Shown here: piece by piece, positions 1 to 5,535 of the stretch | How the letters are laid out: every line of letters starts with the position of its first letter | How positions within the stretch are numbered: position 1 is the stretch's first letter | Source: Burkholderiaceae bacterium | GTDB taxonomy: Bacteria > Pseudomonadota > Gammaproteobacteria > Burkholderiales > Burkholderiaceae_C | Direction of reading: 5' to 3' | NCBI GenBank assembly: GCA_031256125.1 | Contig: JAIRRE010000252.1 | Coordinates: 1 to 7,575 of the forward strand | DNA: 7,575 nt | Notes under the pieces: model-generated | Told to the model about the DNA's origin: nothing | Database searches by the model: none | The model's input: only the letters and a program-made list of their open reading frames with translations | Translations under genes and position numbers: made by a program

Positions 1-552
1 ATGAAGCGCCTTGGCGAGAGCGCCGACGGCACGGGAGCAGTGCGTTTTGACACTGCCTTCCGAGCAGCCCATAACCGTGGCGGTCTCAGCGATATCCATC
101 TCTTCCCAATAACGCAGCAGAAAGGCTTCGCGTTGACGCGTGGGCAGGCGGCTGATTTCGTCTTCAATGGCTTGCAGGGTCTGGGCACGGCGAGCAACAT
201 CTTCGGCGCTTTCGGCGCCTTGATGATCCGGCCCAGCGACCAGCAGTTCCAGCAAATCGAAACCGTCGTCACCTTCGGTATCAGCGCTTTCAAAATCACT
301 TAAATTGGAGAATAACGCTTTACGCGTTTTTTGTCTACGAAACCAATCCAGCGCGGTGTTGGAGAGGATGCGCTGAAACAGCAGCGGTAATTCCGCTGCC
401 GGGCGGTCGCCATAATGCTCGGCCAGCTTCATCATGCTGTCCTGCACGATATCGAGCGCCGCGTCTTCGTCGCGCACCTGATAGAGCGCACGCTTATAGG
501 CGCGCTTTTCTACACTGCGCAGAAAATCAGAGAGTTCGGTGGCGGAAGCCAA
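1..552 (-). CDS. Sigma-70 family (ECF-like) RNA polymerase sigma factor, 3' end cut by window edge
   Basis: This gene probably encodes an alternative sigma factor that directs RNA polymerase core to a promoter subset. Reading the minus strand gives 184 open codons running off the left edge. Region 2 covers about residues 10-80, with the core-binding helix around VRDEDAALDIVQDSMMKLAE (27-46) and a region 2.4-like segment NTALDWFRRQKTRK (65-78). An acidic linker (about 85-120, DFESADTEGDD) follows, then region 4 with LPTRQREAFLLRYWEEMDIAE (from 136) and the helix-turn-helix MGCSEGSVKTHCSRAV (161-176). There is no ATG. The in-frame stop at 586-588 limits the 5' end, and TTG at 550-552 gives the N-terminus MASATELSDFL, which fits the family as I recall it. 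No Shine-Dalgarno sequence is visible, so the start is uncertain. It lies 62 bp downstream of gloA on the same strand and could be read from the same transcript. No anti-sigma gene is visible, but its downstream side is outside the window. Confidence 0.85.
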   Translation of the reverse strand, partial: MASATELSDFLRSVEKRAYKRALYQVRDEDAALDIVQDSMMKLAEHYGDRPAAELPLLFQRILSNTALDWFRRQKTRKALFSNLSDFESADTEGDDGFDLLELLVAGPDHQGAESAEDVARRAQTLQAIEDEISRLPTRQREAFLLRYWEEMDIAETATVMGCSEGSVKTHCSRAVGALAKALH

Positions 553-614
553 GGCAAAAGCGAGAGGAAGGCGTCGAATACCAGTTTAACCGGAGCAGTA
601 GCGGGCGCGGGGGA

Positions 615-1028
615 TTAACGCAACCCCTTGCCGCCATCCTCGTCGGCGCGCTCGATCAACTCGATTTTGTAGTCGTCCGGGTCGGTGACAAAGGCGATCA
701 CCGTCGTGCCGCCCTTGACCGGCCCTGGTTCGCGCGTCACGTTGCCGCCGGCGGCGCGGATTTTCTCGCAAGCCGCGCGGGCGTCCGGTACGCCGATGGC
801 AATGTGGCCAAAGGCGCTGCCCAGGTCGTATTGATTGACGCCCCAGTTGTACGTCAGTTCGAGCTCGGCTTGGCCGGGGTTGCCGCCATCGTAGCCCAAG
901 AACGCCAGCGAATATTTGTATTCCGGATTTTCCGATCGGCGCAATAGCGCCATACCCAGTACCTGGGTGTAGAAGTGAATCGAGCGATCCAAATCGCCCA
1001 CGCGCAGCATGGTGTGTAACAGCTTCAT
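615..1028 (-). CDS. gloA: Glyoxalase I (lactoylglutathione lyase)
   Basis: The cytosolic metalloenzyme converts the hemithioacetal of methylglyoxal and glutathione to S-lactoylglutathione, the first step of methylglyoxal detoxification. The 137-residue product is close to E. coli GloA along its length (135 aa in E. coli). The start [17 protein letters not shown], the block [15 protein letters not shown] (32-46), ELTYNWGV (57-64), [10 protein letters not shown] (74-83) and [20 protein letters not shown] are all present. The four expected metal ligands align as His5, Glu57, His75 and Glu123, so the enzyme should be active and of the Ni/Co-type short form. The usual DPDGY motif reads DPDDY here (Asp119), a small oddity. 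The ATG has no recognisable Shine-Dalgarno sequence. A TATATT sits 7 nt upstream, so the message may be leaderless. The gene is divergent from the cupin gene and upstream of the sigma factor. Confidence 0.96.
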   Translation of the reverse strand: MKLLHTMLRVGDLDRSIHFYTQVLGMALLRRSENPEYKYSLAFLGYDGGNPGQAELELTYNWGVNQYDLGSAFGHIAIGVPDARAACEKIRAAGGNVTREPGPVKGGTTVIAFVTDPDDYKIELIERADEDGGKGLR

Positions 1029-1035
1029 GACGGGG

Positions 1036-1041
1036 AATATA
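1036..1041 (-). promoter_or_regulatory. Candidate -10 element of gloA (possibly leaderless)
   Basis: On the minus strand TATATT is followed by CCCCGTC and then the gloA ATG. It matches the -10 consensus at 5 of 6 bases. Transcription would start at or within a base or two of the ATG, giving an essentially leaderless mRNA, which fits the lack of a ribosome binding site. No good -35 is found at 16-18 bp spacing; the best is CAAGCA, with two matches. The element overlaps the ribosome-binding region of the divergent cupin gene. Confidence 0.35.
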
Positions 1042-1057
1042 AGTGGAATGTTGAATT

Positions 1058-1489
1058 ATGCTTGGCGACATGACACATGACGCGATTACCCCCATTTCCG
1101 AGATTGCCGCCACAGAATTGCATACCGGCGCGGACGGCCTGGCGCGCTGGCGCAAGAGGATAATCGCCCTGCCCGAAGGCAGTCCGCTAACCCGCCTGAC
1201 GCCGTTGGCTTCCTCGGGCGGCTGGCAATTGCGGCGCAGCCCGGCGGACTTCAAAAGCGATTTTCACTGCACCACCGATCCGCAATGGCTGGTTGTGTTG
1301 ACCGGACGCATGGAAATCGGTTTGCGCGATGGTAGCGCGCGTACGTTCGGGCCGGGCGAGTTCTTCTATTCCAATGATACGCTGCCCGCCGGAGTCGCGT
1401 TTGATGCGGCTCTCCACGGTCACCGCAGCCGCGCTGTCGGCGATCAACCACTGGTCACGCTGTTTGTGCGTGCGGTTTTGGTTTTGTGA
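1058..1489 (+). CDS. Cupin-domain protein of unknown function
   Basis: The product is a 143-residue single-domain cupin, a small beta-barrel often used for metal-dependent catalysis or ligand binding; its substrate cannot be told from the sequence. The recognisable block runs from DFHCTTDPQWLVVLTGRMEI (68-87) through DGSARTFGPGEFF (91-103) to GHRSRAVGDQPLVTLFVR (121-138). This matches the two cupin motifs with the central G-x-x-x-x-G/PG turn. His70 and His122 sit where metal-binding histidines are expected, but the usual second His and the Glu of motif 1 are not evident, so metal binding may be atypical. No signal peptide is seen, so it is probably cytosolic. The ATG at 1058 is preferred because AAGTGGAA lies 9 nt upstream; ATG at 1070 (MTHDAIT) is an alternative with a poorer site. 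It is divergent from gloA with 29 bp between starts and ends before a bidirectional terminator. Confidence 0.82.
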   Translation: MLGDMTHDAITPISEIAATELHTGADGLARWRKRIIALPEGSPLTRLTPLASSGGWQLRRSPADFKSDFHCTTDPQWLVVLTGRMEIGLRDGSARTFGPGEFFYSNDTLPAGVAFDAALHGHRSRAVGDQPLVTLFVRAVLVL

Positions 1490-1536
1490 GATCAAGGCAC
1501 TTGTTACCCGGTGGGGCCGGGGTTGCGCGCATCAAA

Positions 1537-1562
1537 AAAAGGGGGCAATACAGCCCCCTTTT
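1537..1562. terminator. Bidirectional rho-independent terminator between the cupin gene and rhlE
   Basis: There is a perfect 10-bp inverted repeat, AAAAGGGGGC / GCCCCCTTTT, with a 6-nt loop AATACA. On the plus strand it ends in TTTT after the G/C stem. On the minus strand seven T residues follow, so it should stop both the cupin transcript and, more strongly, the rhlE transcript, which ends 35 bp away at 1597. Confidence 0.9.
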
Positions 1563-1596
1563 CTCATCACAGAGGAGAAACAGCGGTGATTGCCGT

Positions 1597-3441
1597 TCAA
1601 AACCGCTTGCCGCCGCTGGGGAACGTACCCGCCGCGTGCGATGCGCCGCCGCCTTTGTTACTACCGCCGCCGCCCCGATTGTTGCGTCCGCCCCGGTTGC
1701 GGTTGTTGCCCATCAGATCGACGCTGGTTTTGGTCGGGTCGGGCTGGCCGCCGGGGTCGTAAGCCGTGCGCGGGCCGTTGTTGCGGCGCCGGCCGTGCAG
1801 GTTGGTTTGCAGCGGGTCGATGTTGCGCGGCAGAAAATCTAGATCGTCGTTGCTTTCATCGTTGAAGCCGGCGTTTTCGCGTGGCGTGGCTTGGGCGTTA
1901 CCGCTGTTGTTGCCGTAGCGTTCGTTGCGCGGGTAGGGGCGGCTTTGGGCATTGGGGTTGTTGCCATTGCCGCGCCGGGAGCTTCCCTGACCGCTGCGGC
2001 GCGGGTAGCGGCGACCCTGACCGCGTTCGCCGCGCGGCCCTGACATGGGCCGTGCGTAAGCGTCGTTGCTTTCAGGCGACGCGGCGCCCATTTCACCGCT
2101 GGCAACGTTGCCCGGCGCCTGTTCCTGATTTTGCGGAGGCCGCTGCTGGCCGCCGCGCCGGTTATTGCCCCGGTTTTCGCGGATGCGCTCCATCATCGTC
2201 TGCCGGGCGGCGCGGGCGGCAGCCTGCATTACCTCCCGGCTGGGCGGTTTGCCCAAACCACCCCACAGCGTTTGGCGGCCCATGGCTATCGGTTCGGCTT
2301 TTTCATCCGGGTCCGGGCCGTAGCCGTCGAGCACTTCCACCGGGATTTGCTGGCGGGTAAAGCGCTCGATTTCCATCATGAAACCTTCCTCGTCCAGGCA
2401 CACCAGGCTCACCGCCTTGCCGGAAGCGCCGGCCCGGCCGGTGCGACCGATGCGGTGCACATAGTCCTCAGGCACGTTGGGGATGTCGTAATTGATGACG
2501 TAAGGCAGATCATCAATGTCGATACCGCGTGCGGCAATATCGGTGGCCACCAGCGCGCGCAGGTCACCGTTTTTGAAGTCGGCCAGCGCCTGAGTACGCG
2601 CGCTTTGGCTCTTGTTGCCGTGCAGCGCCATCGCTTTGATACCGTGCTTGTCCAGGTATTCGGCCACGTGATTGGCGCCGTGTTTGGTGCGTGTGAACAC
2701 CAATGCCTGCGGCAGATTGCCGGTTTCGATCAGGTGCGCCAGCACCTCTTTCTTGCGGTTGCGCCCCACCGGGTAAATGATTTGCGCGATGCGCTCCACC
2801 GTGCTGTTGGGCGGCGTAACCTGCACACTCTTGGGGTTTCGCAGCAATCCCGCCGCCAGCGCCCGGATGTCGTCGCTGAAGGTGGCCGAGAACAGCAGAC
2901 TTTGTTTGTCCTGGGGCAACAGCGCCAGCACCTTCTTGACGTCGTAGATAAAGCCCATGTCGAGCATCCGGTCGGCTTCGTCGAGCACCAGGATTTCGAC
3001 CTGCGACAGATTCACGTATCCCTGCTCGTGCAAGTCCAGCAAGCGCCCCGGCGTGGCCACCAGTATGTCCACCCCGGCGGCCAGGCGATCAATTTGCGGG
3101 GTCATGCCGACACCGCCAAAAATGACCGCCGATCGGAATGACAGGTATTTGCCGTAATCGCGCACCGATTGCTCGACCTGAGCGGCCAGTTCGCGCGTGG
3201 GCGTGAGCACCAAGGCACGGATGGCGCCCGCTTGCACGGCGGGCCGCTGGGTCAGCAGTTGCAGCATCGGCAGCGTAAAGCCAGCCGTTTTGCCGGTGCC
3301 CGTCTGTGCGCCGGCCAACAGGTCGTGGCCTTCTAGCACCAGCGGAATGGCTTGCGCCTGGATCGGGGTGGGCGTGGCATAGCCCTGTTCCTGCACGGCA
3401 CGGAGGATGGCCGGCACCAAATTCAGTTCTTCAAATGTCAT
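1597..3441 (-). CDS. rhlE: DEAD-box ATP-dependent RNA helicase RhlE with long disordered tail
   Basis: This is an ATP-dependent RNA helicase that remodels structured RNA; RhlE proteins are linked to ribosome assembly, RNA decay and growth in the cold. All core motifs are intact in the 614-residue product: Q motif GYATPTPIQ (20-28), motif I AQTGTGKT (45-52), Ia PTRELAAQ (81-88), Ib TPGRLLD (130-136), II DEAD (154-157), III SAT (185-187), IV LVFTRTK (247-253), [12 protein letters not shown] (298-308) and [12 protein letters not shown] (329-338). LWGGLGKPP (392-400) follows the core. About 210 residues of low-complexity tail come next, rich in Gly, Arg, Asn, Gln and Pro, with RRG/GRR and [11 protein letters not shown] clusters and an acidic patch [10 protein letters not shown] (527-536). 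E. coli RhlE is about 450 aa, so the tail is long. ATG at 3441 (MTFEELNL) is the family start; the frame stays open to 3618 but that extension looks non-coding. The Shine-Dalgarno is weak. The gene ends next to the terminator at 1537-1562. Confidence 0.95.
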   Translation of the reverse strand: MTFEELNLVPAILRAVQEQGYATPTPIQAQAIPLVLEGHDLLAGAQTGTGKTAGFTLPMLQLLTQRPAVQAGAIRALVLTPTRELAAQVEQSVRDYGKYLSFRSAVIFGGVGMTPQIDRLAAGVDILVATPGRLLDLHEQGYVNLSQVEILVLDEADRMLDMGFIYDVKKVLALLPQDKQSLLFSATFSDDIRALAAGLLRNPKSVQVTPPNSTVERIAQIIYPVGRNRKKEVLAHLIETGNLPQALVFTRTKHGANHVAEYLDKHGIKAMALHGNKSQSARTQALADFKNGDLRALVATDIAARGIDIDDLPYVINYDIPNVPEDYVHRIGRTGRAGASGKAVSLVCLDEEGFMMEIERFTRQQIPVEVLDGYGPDPDEKAEPIAMGRQTLWGGLGKPPSREVMQAAARAARQTMMERIRENRGNNRRGGQQRPPQNQEQAPGNVASGEMGAASPESNDAYARPMSGPRGERGQGRRYPRRSGQGSSRRGNGNNPNAQSRPYPRNERYGNNSGNAQATPRENAGFNDESNDDLDFLPRNIDPLQTNLHGRRRNNGPRTAYDPGGQPDPTKTSVDLMGNNRNRGGRNNRGGGGSNKGGGASHAAGTFPSGGKRF

Positions 3442-3454
3442 TGAATGATGGCAT
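3431..3454 (-). other. Seven-codon ORF overlapping the rhlE start (possible translational coupling)
   Basis: ATG at 3454 opens a tiny frame, MPSFNDI, ending at a TGA in another reading frame 8 nt after the rhlE ATG. A terminating ribosome could re-start at the rhlE ATG, which lacks a good Shine-Dalgarno of its own. The small ORF also has only a weak AAAAG upstream, and the same frame is open further upstream without a clear start. This is a suggestion from the layout only. Confidence 0.2.
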
Positions 3455-3559
3455 CGCTTTTGTTGTTGAGCGATGCGCTGCGCTACCCCGTCCAGCCAAT
3501 GCGGCCAGCCAGTTGTTGAGGTCAGCGATGGGTTGCTCCAAGGGAGGGCGCTTGCTTTT

Positions 3560-3588
3560 TTTATAAGCGGCCGACCTGGTCCTGTCGG
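3560..3588 (-). promoter_or_regulatory. Candidate sigma-70 promoter of rhlE
   Basis: On the minus strand the -35 is CCGACA (3583-3588; 4 of 6 consensus bases) and the -10 is TATAAA (3560-3565; 5 of 6), with an ideal 17-bp spacer. Transcription would start near 3553, giving a leader of about 110 nt before the rhlE ATG. A long leader is a common place for cold or autoregulatory control of helicase genes, but no such element was identified here. Confidence 0.5.
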
Positions 3589-3698
3589 AACCAAGCGGGC
3601 CGCGCAAGACCCCAGCACAATGCTGGCTTGAGCGGAAAACTGGTGTGCTGCTCAAGCGGTGCATATTATGGCACGGCGCGGGCGCTGATGCCAAGCGG
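3565..3698 (+). repeat. Four AAGCGG copies in the rhlE upstream region
   Basis: AAGCGG occurs at 3565-3570, 3593-3598, 3654-3659 and 3693-3698, all in the same orientation. The last three share the longer CAAGCGG, and the first is TAAGCGG next to the rhlE -10. Spacing is irregular (28, 61 and 39 bp), so it is not a tandem array. It could be a cluster of protein-binding sites or chance. Confidence 0.35.
3612..3657. repeat. Two adjacent short inverted repeats upstream of the rhlE promoter
   Basis: CCAGCA-CAA-TGCTGG (3612-3626) is a 6-bp stem with a 3-nt loop. It is followed directly by GCTTGAGC (3626-3633) and its exact complement GCTCAAGC (3650-3657), separated by 16 nt. No T-tract follows on either strand, so these are not typical terminators. 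They could be operator-like palindromes or chance; they sit upstream of the rhlE -35. Confidence 0.35.
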
Positions 3699-3835
3699 TT
3701 TGCGCGGAAACAGGTTTTTCAAAAATGCTCCCAGTGCCGCGTCACAAGCTAGCAGGTTTTGTGCCGGCGTCGGCAGCGCAGCCACCCAGGGCGTTGCTTG
3801 GAGCATTAATAATCCTGATACCCAGTCTCAAAAAG

Positions 3836-3858
3836 AATCGCTTTGCTTCGTAGCGATT
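3836..3858. promoter_or_regulatory. Inverted repeat just upstream of the YeiH-family gene (candidate operator or leader hairpin)
   Basis: AATCGCT (3836-3842) and AGCGATT (3852-3858) are perfect 7-bp complements separated by 9 nt, ending 20 nt before the ATG. The last bases, GATTG (3855-3859), can instead pair with CAATC (3873-3877) immediately before the ATG, so two alternative RNA hairpins are possible. It could be a regulator site (YeiH relatives are often under LysR-type control, but no such gene is in this window) or an RNA structure over a weak ribosome binding site. Confidence 0.35.
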
Positions 3859-3878
3859 GGTTTTCAGAATAACAATCC

Positions 3879-4913
3879 ATGTCTCTTCTTTCCGATGTTT
3901 TTGTCCGTCGGCGCGCTCTAGCGCCGGGTTTGCTGTTGACCGTTTTGCTGGCCGCTGTGGCGCAGGCGCTGGGCGCAGCCTTTCCGCTGTTGGGCGGGGC
4001 AGTGTGCGGCATCGTGCTGGGCATGGCCGTGGCGACGGCGTTTTCGGTGCCGCCGTTGTTGACGCCAGGTATCAAGTTCGCGGGTAAGTGGGTGCTGCAA
4101 GCGTCGGTAGTGCTGCTGGGATTGGGCCTGAATTTAGAGCAGGTGGCGCGCACCGGATTGGCTTCGCTGGCGGTGACGGCATTTACCCTGGCGGCGGCTT
4201 TTGTCAGCGCTTGGCTGCTGGGCCGGTGGCTGGGCGTCGGGGGCAAACTTACCTTGCTGATCGGGGTGGGCACGGCGATTTGCGGCGGCTCGGCCATTGC
4301 GGCGGCGGCTCCCATCGTCGAGCCTGACGAGCACGAGCTGGCTTACGCGCTGTCCACCATCTTCCTGTTCAACGTGATCGCGGTACTGCTATTTCCGCCG
4401 CTGGGTCACGCGCTGGGGTTGTCGGACCGGGGATTTGGCTTGTGGGCAGGCACGGCGATCAACGATACCTCCTCGGTGGCCGCGGCAGGCTATCACTACA
4501 GCCGGGCTGCGGGCGACTACGCCATCGTCGTCAAGTTGACGCGCGCCGTGTTGATTCTGCCGGTGAGTCTGGCGCTGGTGGCGTGGCGGGCGCGCCAAGG
4601 GGGCGACGCGGGCCGGGAAGATGGCGGCGGCTTCCATCTGTTCCGACTCTCGCGGGTGTTTCCGTGGTTCATTCTGTGGTTCGTGGTGGCTTCGGCGGTT
4701 GCCAGCCTGGGCGTGCTGCCGCCGCAGTGGCTGCCGGCGGTACACGGCGTGGCCGGTTTTTTGATTACGGTCGCGCTGACGGGTATTGGCTTGGCGGCGA
4801 ATTTCCGCAAAATGGCCGCCACCGGGCCGCGTCCGCTGCTACTGGGCTTGCTGGTGTGGGTGGTGGTGGCGGTGGTTAGCCTGCTGGCGCAGGCCGCCCA
4901 AGGGGGATTGTGA
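3879..4913 (+). CDS. YeiH/UPF0324 family membrane protein (putative sulfate exporter family)
   Basis: The product is a 344-residue, very hydrophobic inner-membrane protein of the YeiH family (E. coli YeiH is about 349 aa), classed as putative sulfate exporters; the true substrate is not firmly established. Family hallmarks are GGAVCGIVLGM (39-49), PGIKFAGKWVLQASVVLLGL (63-82), the conserved GTAICGGSAIAA (131-142) and WAGTAINDTSSVAAAGYHYS (189-208), followed by a membrane-adjacent VVKLTRAVLILPVSL (217-231). Roughly ten membrane segments can be drawn, with a hydrophilic loop at about 236-256 (ARQGGDAGREDGGG) and a final segment at 319-338. The N-terminus is short and positively charged (FVRRR). 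ATG at 3879 gives the normal family N-terminus, with only a weak purine stretch upstream. The gene stands alone and is convergent with the NTF2-like gene, 13 bp apart, with no evident terminator between them. Confidence 0.9.
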   Translation: MSLLSDVFVRRRALAPGLLLTVLLAAVAQALGAAFPLLGGAVCGIVLGMAVATAFSVPPLLTPGIKFAGKWVLQASVVLLGLGLNLEQVARTGLASLAVTAFTLAAAFVSAWLLGRWLGVGGKLTLLIGVGTAICGGSAIAAAAPIVEPDEHELAYALSTIFLFNVIAVLLFPPLGHALGLSDRGFGLWAGTAINDTSSVAAAGYHYSRAAGDYAIVVKLTRAVLILPVSLALVAWRARQGGDAGREDGGGFHLFRLSRVFPWFILWFVVASAVASLGVLPPQWLPAVHGVAGFLITVALTGIGLAANFRKMAATGPRPLLLGLLVWVVVAVVSLLAQAAQGGL

Positions 4914-4926
4914 GCGCAGTTAACGG

Positions 4927-5328
4927 TCAGGCCGGATAGGGCGAAAATTGATCGGCCACAACCCACCAGCGGCCTTTTTCCTTAACCAGGCAAAACATGT
5001 CGCGGCCACCCATCGTGATGGTCTGGCCGTTCATATCGAAAGACATGTCGAAGTCATAAGCCACCACGGCCGAATTCCCATAGATGTGGATTACCGGGTC
5101 GATTTCCCGCCAATGGTGGATCGTCGCCGCCTCGGCAAAGCCTTTCCATGCCGCCAGGCAGTCCGCGCCACCGTTGAGCCGATGGCGGTCGGTGGGTGTG
5201 ATGGCGACCATCTGCGGATGAAAGTAGTTGGCCAGATCATCCGGGCGACCTTTGGTCCAGGCGTCGTTGAGGGCGCAGACGGTGGTCCATATCTCTTGCT
5301 GCACGGGATCGCTGAAACCGGTACTCAT
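4927..5328 (-). CDS. NTF2-like (SnoaL/DUF4440-type) protein of unknown function
   Basis: The product is a small cytosolic protein of 133 residues with the NTF2-like cone-shaped alpha+beta fold. The pattern is an N-terminal helix with a central Trp (IWTTVCALNDAWTKGRPDDL, 13-32), then FHPQMVAITP (36-45), GADCLAAWKGFAE (54-66), a beta-strand region HIYGNSAVVAYDFDMSF (81-97), and the C-terminal hairpin GGRDMFCLVKEKGRWWVVAD (107-126) ending QFSPYP. Members include enzymes such as cyclases and isomerases as well as proteins with no known activity, so no reaction is assigned. The frame is open upstream to a GTG-type start at 5367, but ATG at 5328 is chosen because a strong AAGGAGA lies 5 to 11 nt upstream. 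It is divergent from ettA and convergent with the YeiH-family gene. Confidence 0.85.
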   Translation of the reverse strand: MSTGFSDPVQQEIWTTVCALNDAWTKGRPDDLANYFHPQMVAITPTDRHRLNGGADCLAAWKGFAEAATIHHWREIDPVIHIYGNSAVVAYDFDMSFDMNGQTITMGGRDMFCLVKEKGRWWVVADQFSPYPA

Positions 5329-5332
5329 GGGA

Positions 5333-5339
5333 TCTCCTT
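5333..5339 (-). promoter_or_regulatory. Strong ribosome binding site of the NTF2-like gene
   Basis: On the minus strand AAGGAGA is followed by TCCC-type spacing and the ATG at 5328. It is the best Shine-Dalgarno in the window and fixes the start 13 codons inside the longest open frame. Confidence 0.85.
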
Positions 5340-5354
5340 TTTTGAATGATGATG

Positions 5355-5370
5355 TGATTACCACCAATCA
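5355..5370. promoter_or_regulatory. Palindrome TGATT-N6-AATCA over the likely NTF2-like gene promoter
   Basis: TGATT (5355-5359) and AATCA (5366-5370) are perfect complements with a 6-bp gap. On the minus strand the sequence overlaps TATGAT (5367-5372), a 5-of-6 match to a -10 for the NTF2-like gene, although no good -35 is seen. The position, 27 bp upstream of the ATG, would suit a repressor site. The binding protein is unknown. Confidence 0.3.
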
Positions 5371-5459
5371 TACGGAGAAGCAGGCTCTCATAGCGCCTTG
5401 TCCAGTTCCAGCACGGCCACGAACAGATCAACCCTGCCGAAGATTGGCGCTTCTTCATA

Positions 5460-5488
5460 CGGGTTGGCCCCGCTACGCCACCAACCCG
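5460..5488 (+). repeat. Inverted repeat CGGGTTGG-N13-CCAACCCG upstream of ettA
   Basis: The two 8-bp arms (5460-5467 and 5481-5488) are perfectly complementary and lie about 50 nt before the ettA ATG. The right arm can also pair with TTGG at 5491-5494. No T-tract follows. It may be a leader hairpin or an operator, and it is only 3 bp from the Fnr-box-like site. Confidence 0.4.
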
Positions 5489-5491
5489 CCT

Positions 5492-5505
5492 TGGATTACG
5501 ATCAA
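5492..5505. promoter_or_regulatory. Fnr-box-like site upstream of ettA
   Basis: TGGAT-TACG-ATCAA matches the Fnr consensus TTGAT-N4-ATCAA at 9 of 10 defined bases; only the second base differs. The centre is about 37 bp before the ettA ATG. No convincing -10/-35 pair was found around it, so its effect cannot be told. A position this close to the start would fit repression better than classical activation. An Fnr-like gene lies just downstream of ettA. Confidence 0.4.
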
Positions 5506-5535
5506 CCGCTTTTGCGCAAAGAAAGAAGCCTCCGC

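Larger units (their letters stand above)
3442..3878. other. 437-bp divergent intergenic region between rhlE and the YeiH-family gene
   Basis: No convincing gene is seen here. The half next to rhlE holds a plausible rhlE promoter and a leader of about 110 nt. The middle (3565-3698) carries four AAGCGG copies and two short inverted repeats. The half next to the YeiH-family gene includes an A/T-richer stretch (GCATTAATAATCC around 3803-3815) that might supply a -10, though no matching -35 was found, and an inverted repeat just before the start codon. Open frames across it (for example plus strand 3628-3921) have no recognisable protein features. No tRNA or well-defined small RNA is recognisable. 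Confidence 0.6.

Noticed and set aside
586..1254. 222-codon minus-strand frame spanning gloA and the start of the cupin gene
   Set aside because: It overlaps two recognisable genes in other frames and its Arg/Pro-rich sequence resembles no known protein.
2471..2520. TTGAT and ATCAA-like half-sites inside rhlE
   Set aside because: They are too far apart for an Fnr box and lie within coding sequence.
2131..3141. 336-codon open frame on the plus strand opposite rhlE
   Set aside because: It lies wholly antisense to a complete rhlE with all motifs intact. Its composition (His, Val, Gln, Arg) is typical of GC-driven shadow frames and no family is recognisable.
3442..3618. 59-codon N-terminal extension of rhlE
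   Set aside because: The family start MTFEELNL is at 3441. The extension has no similarity to RhlE and crosses the best promoter candidate.
3628..3921. 97-codon plus-strand frame in the rhlE/YeiH intergenic region
   Set aside because: It overlaps the start of the YeiH-family gene in another frame, lacks a ribosome binding site and has no recognisable features.
5398..5535. 46-codon N-terminal extension of ettA
   Set aside because: MAQYVFTMNRVGK at 5536 is the conserved EttA start. The upstream part would cover the Fnr-like site and hairpin and has no family similarity.
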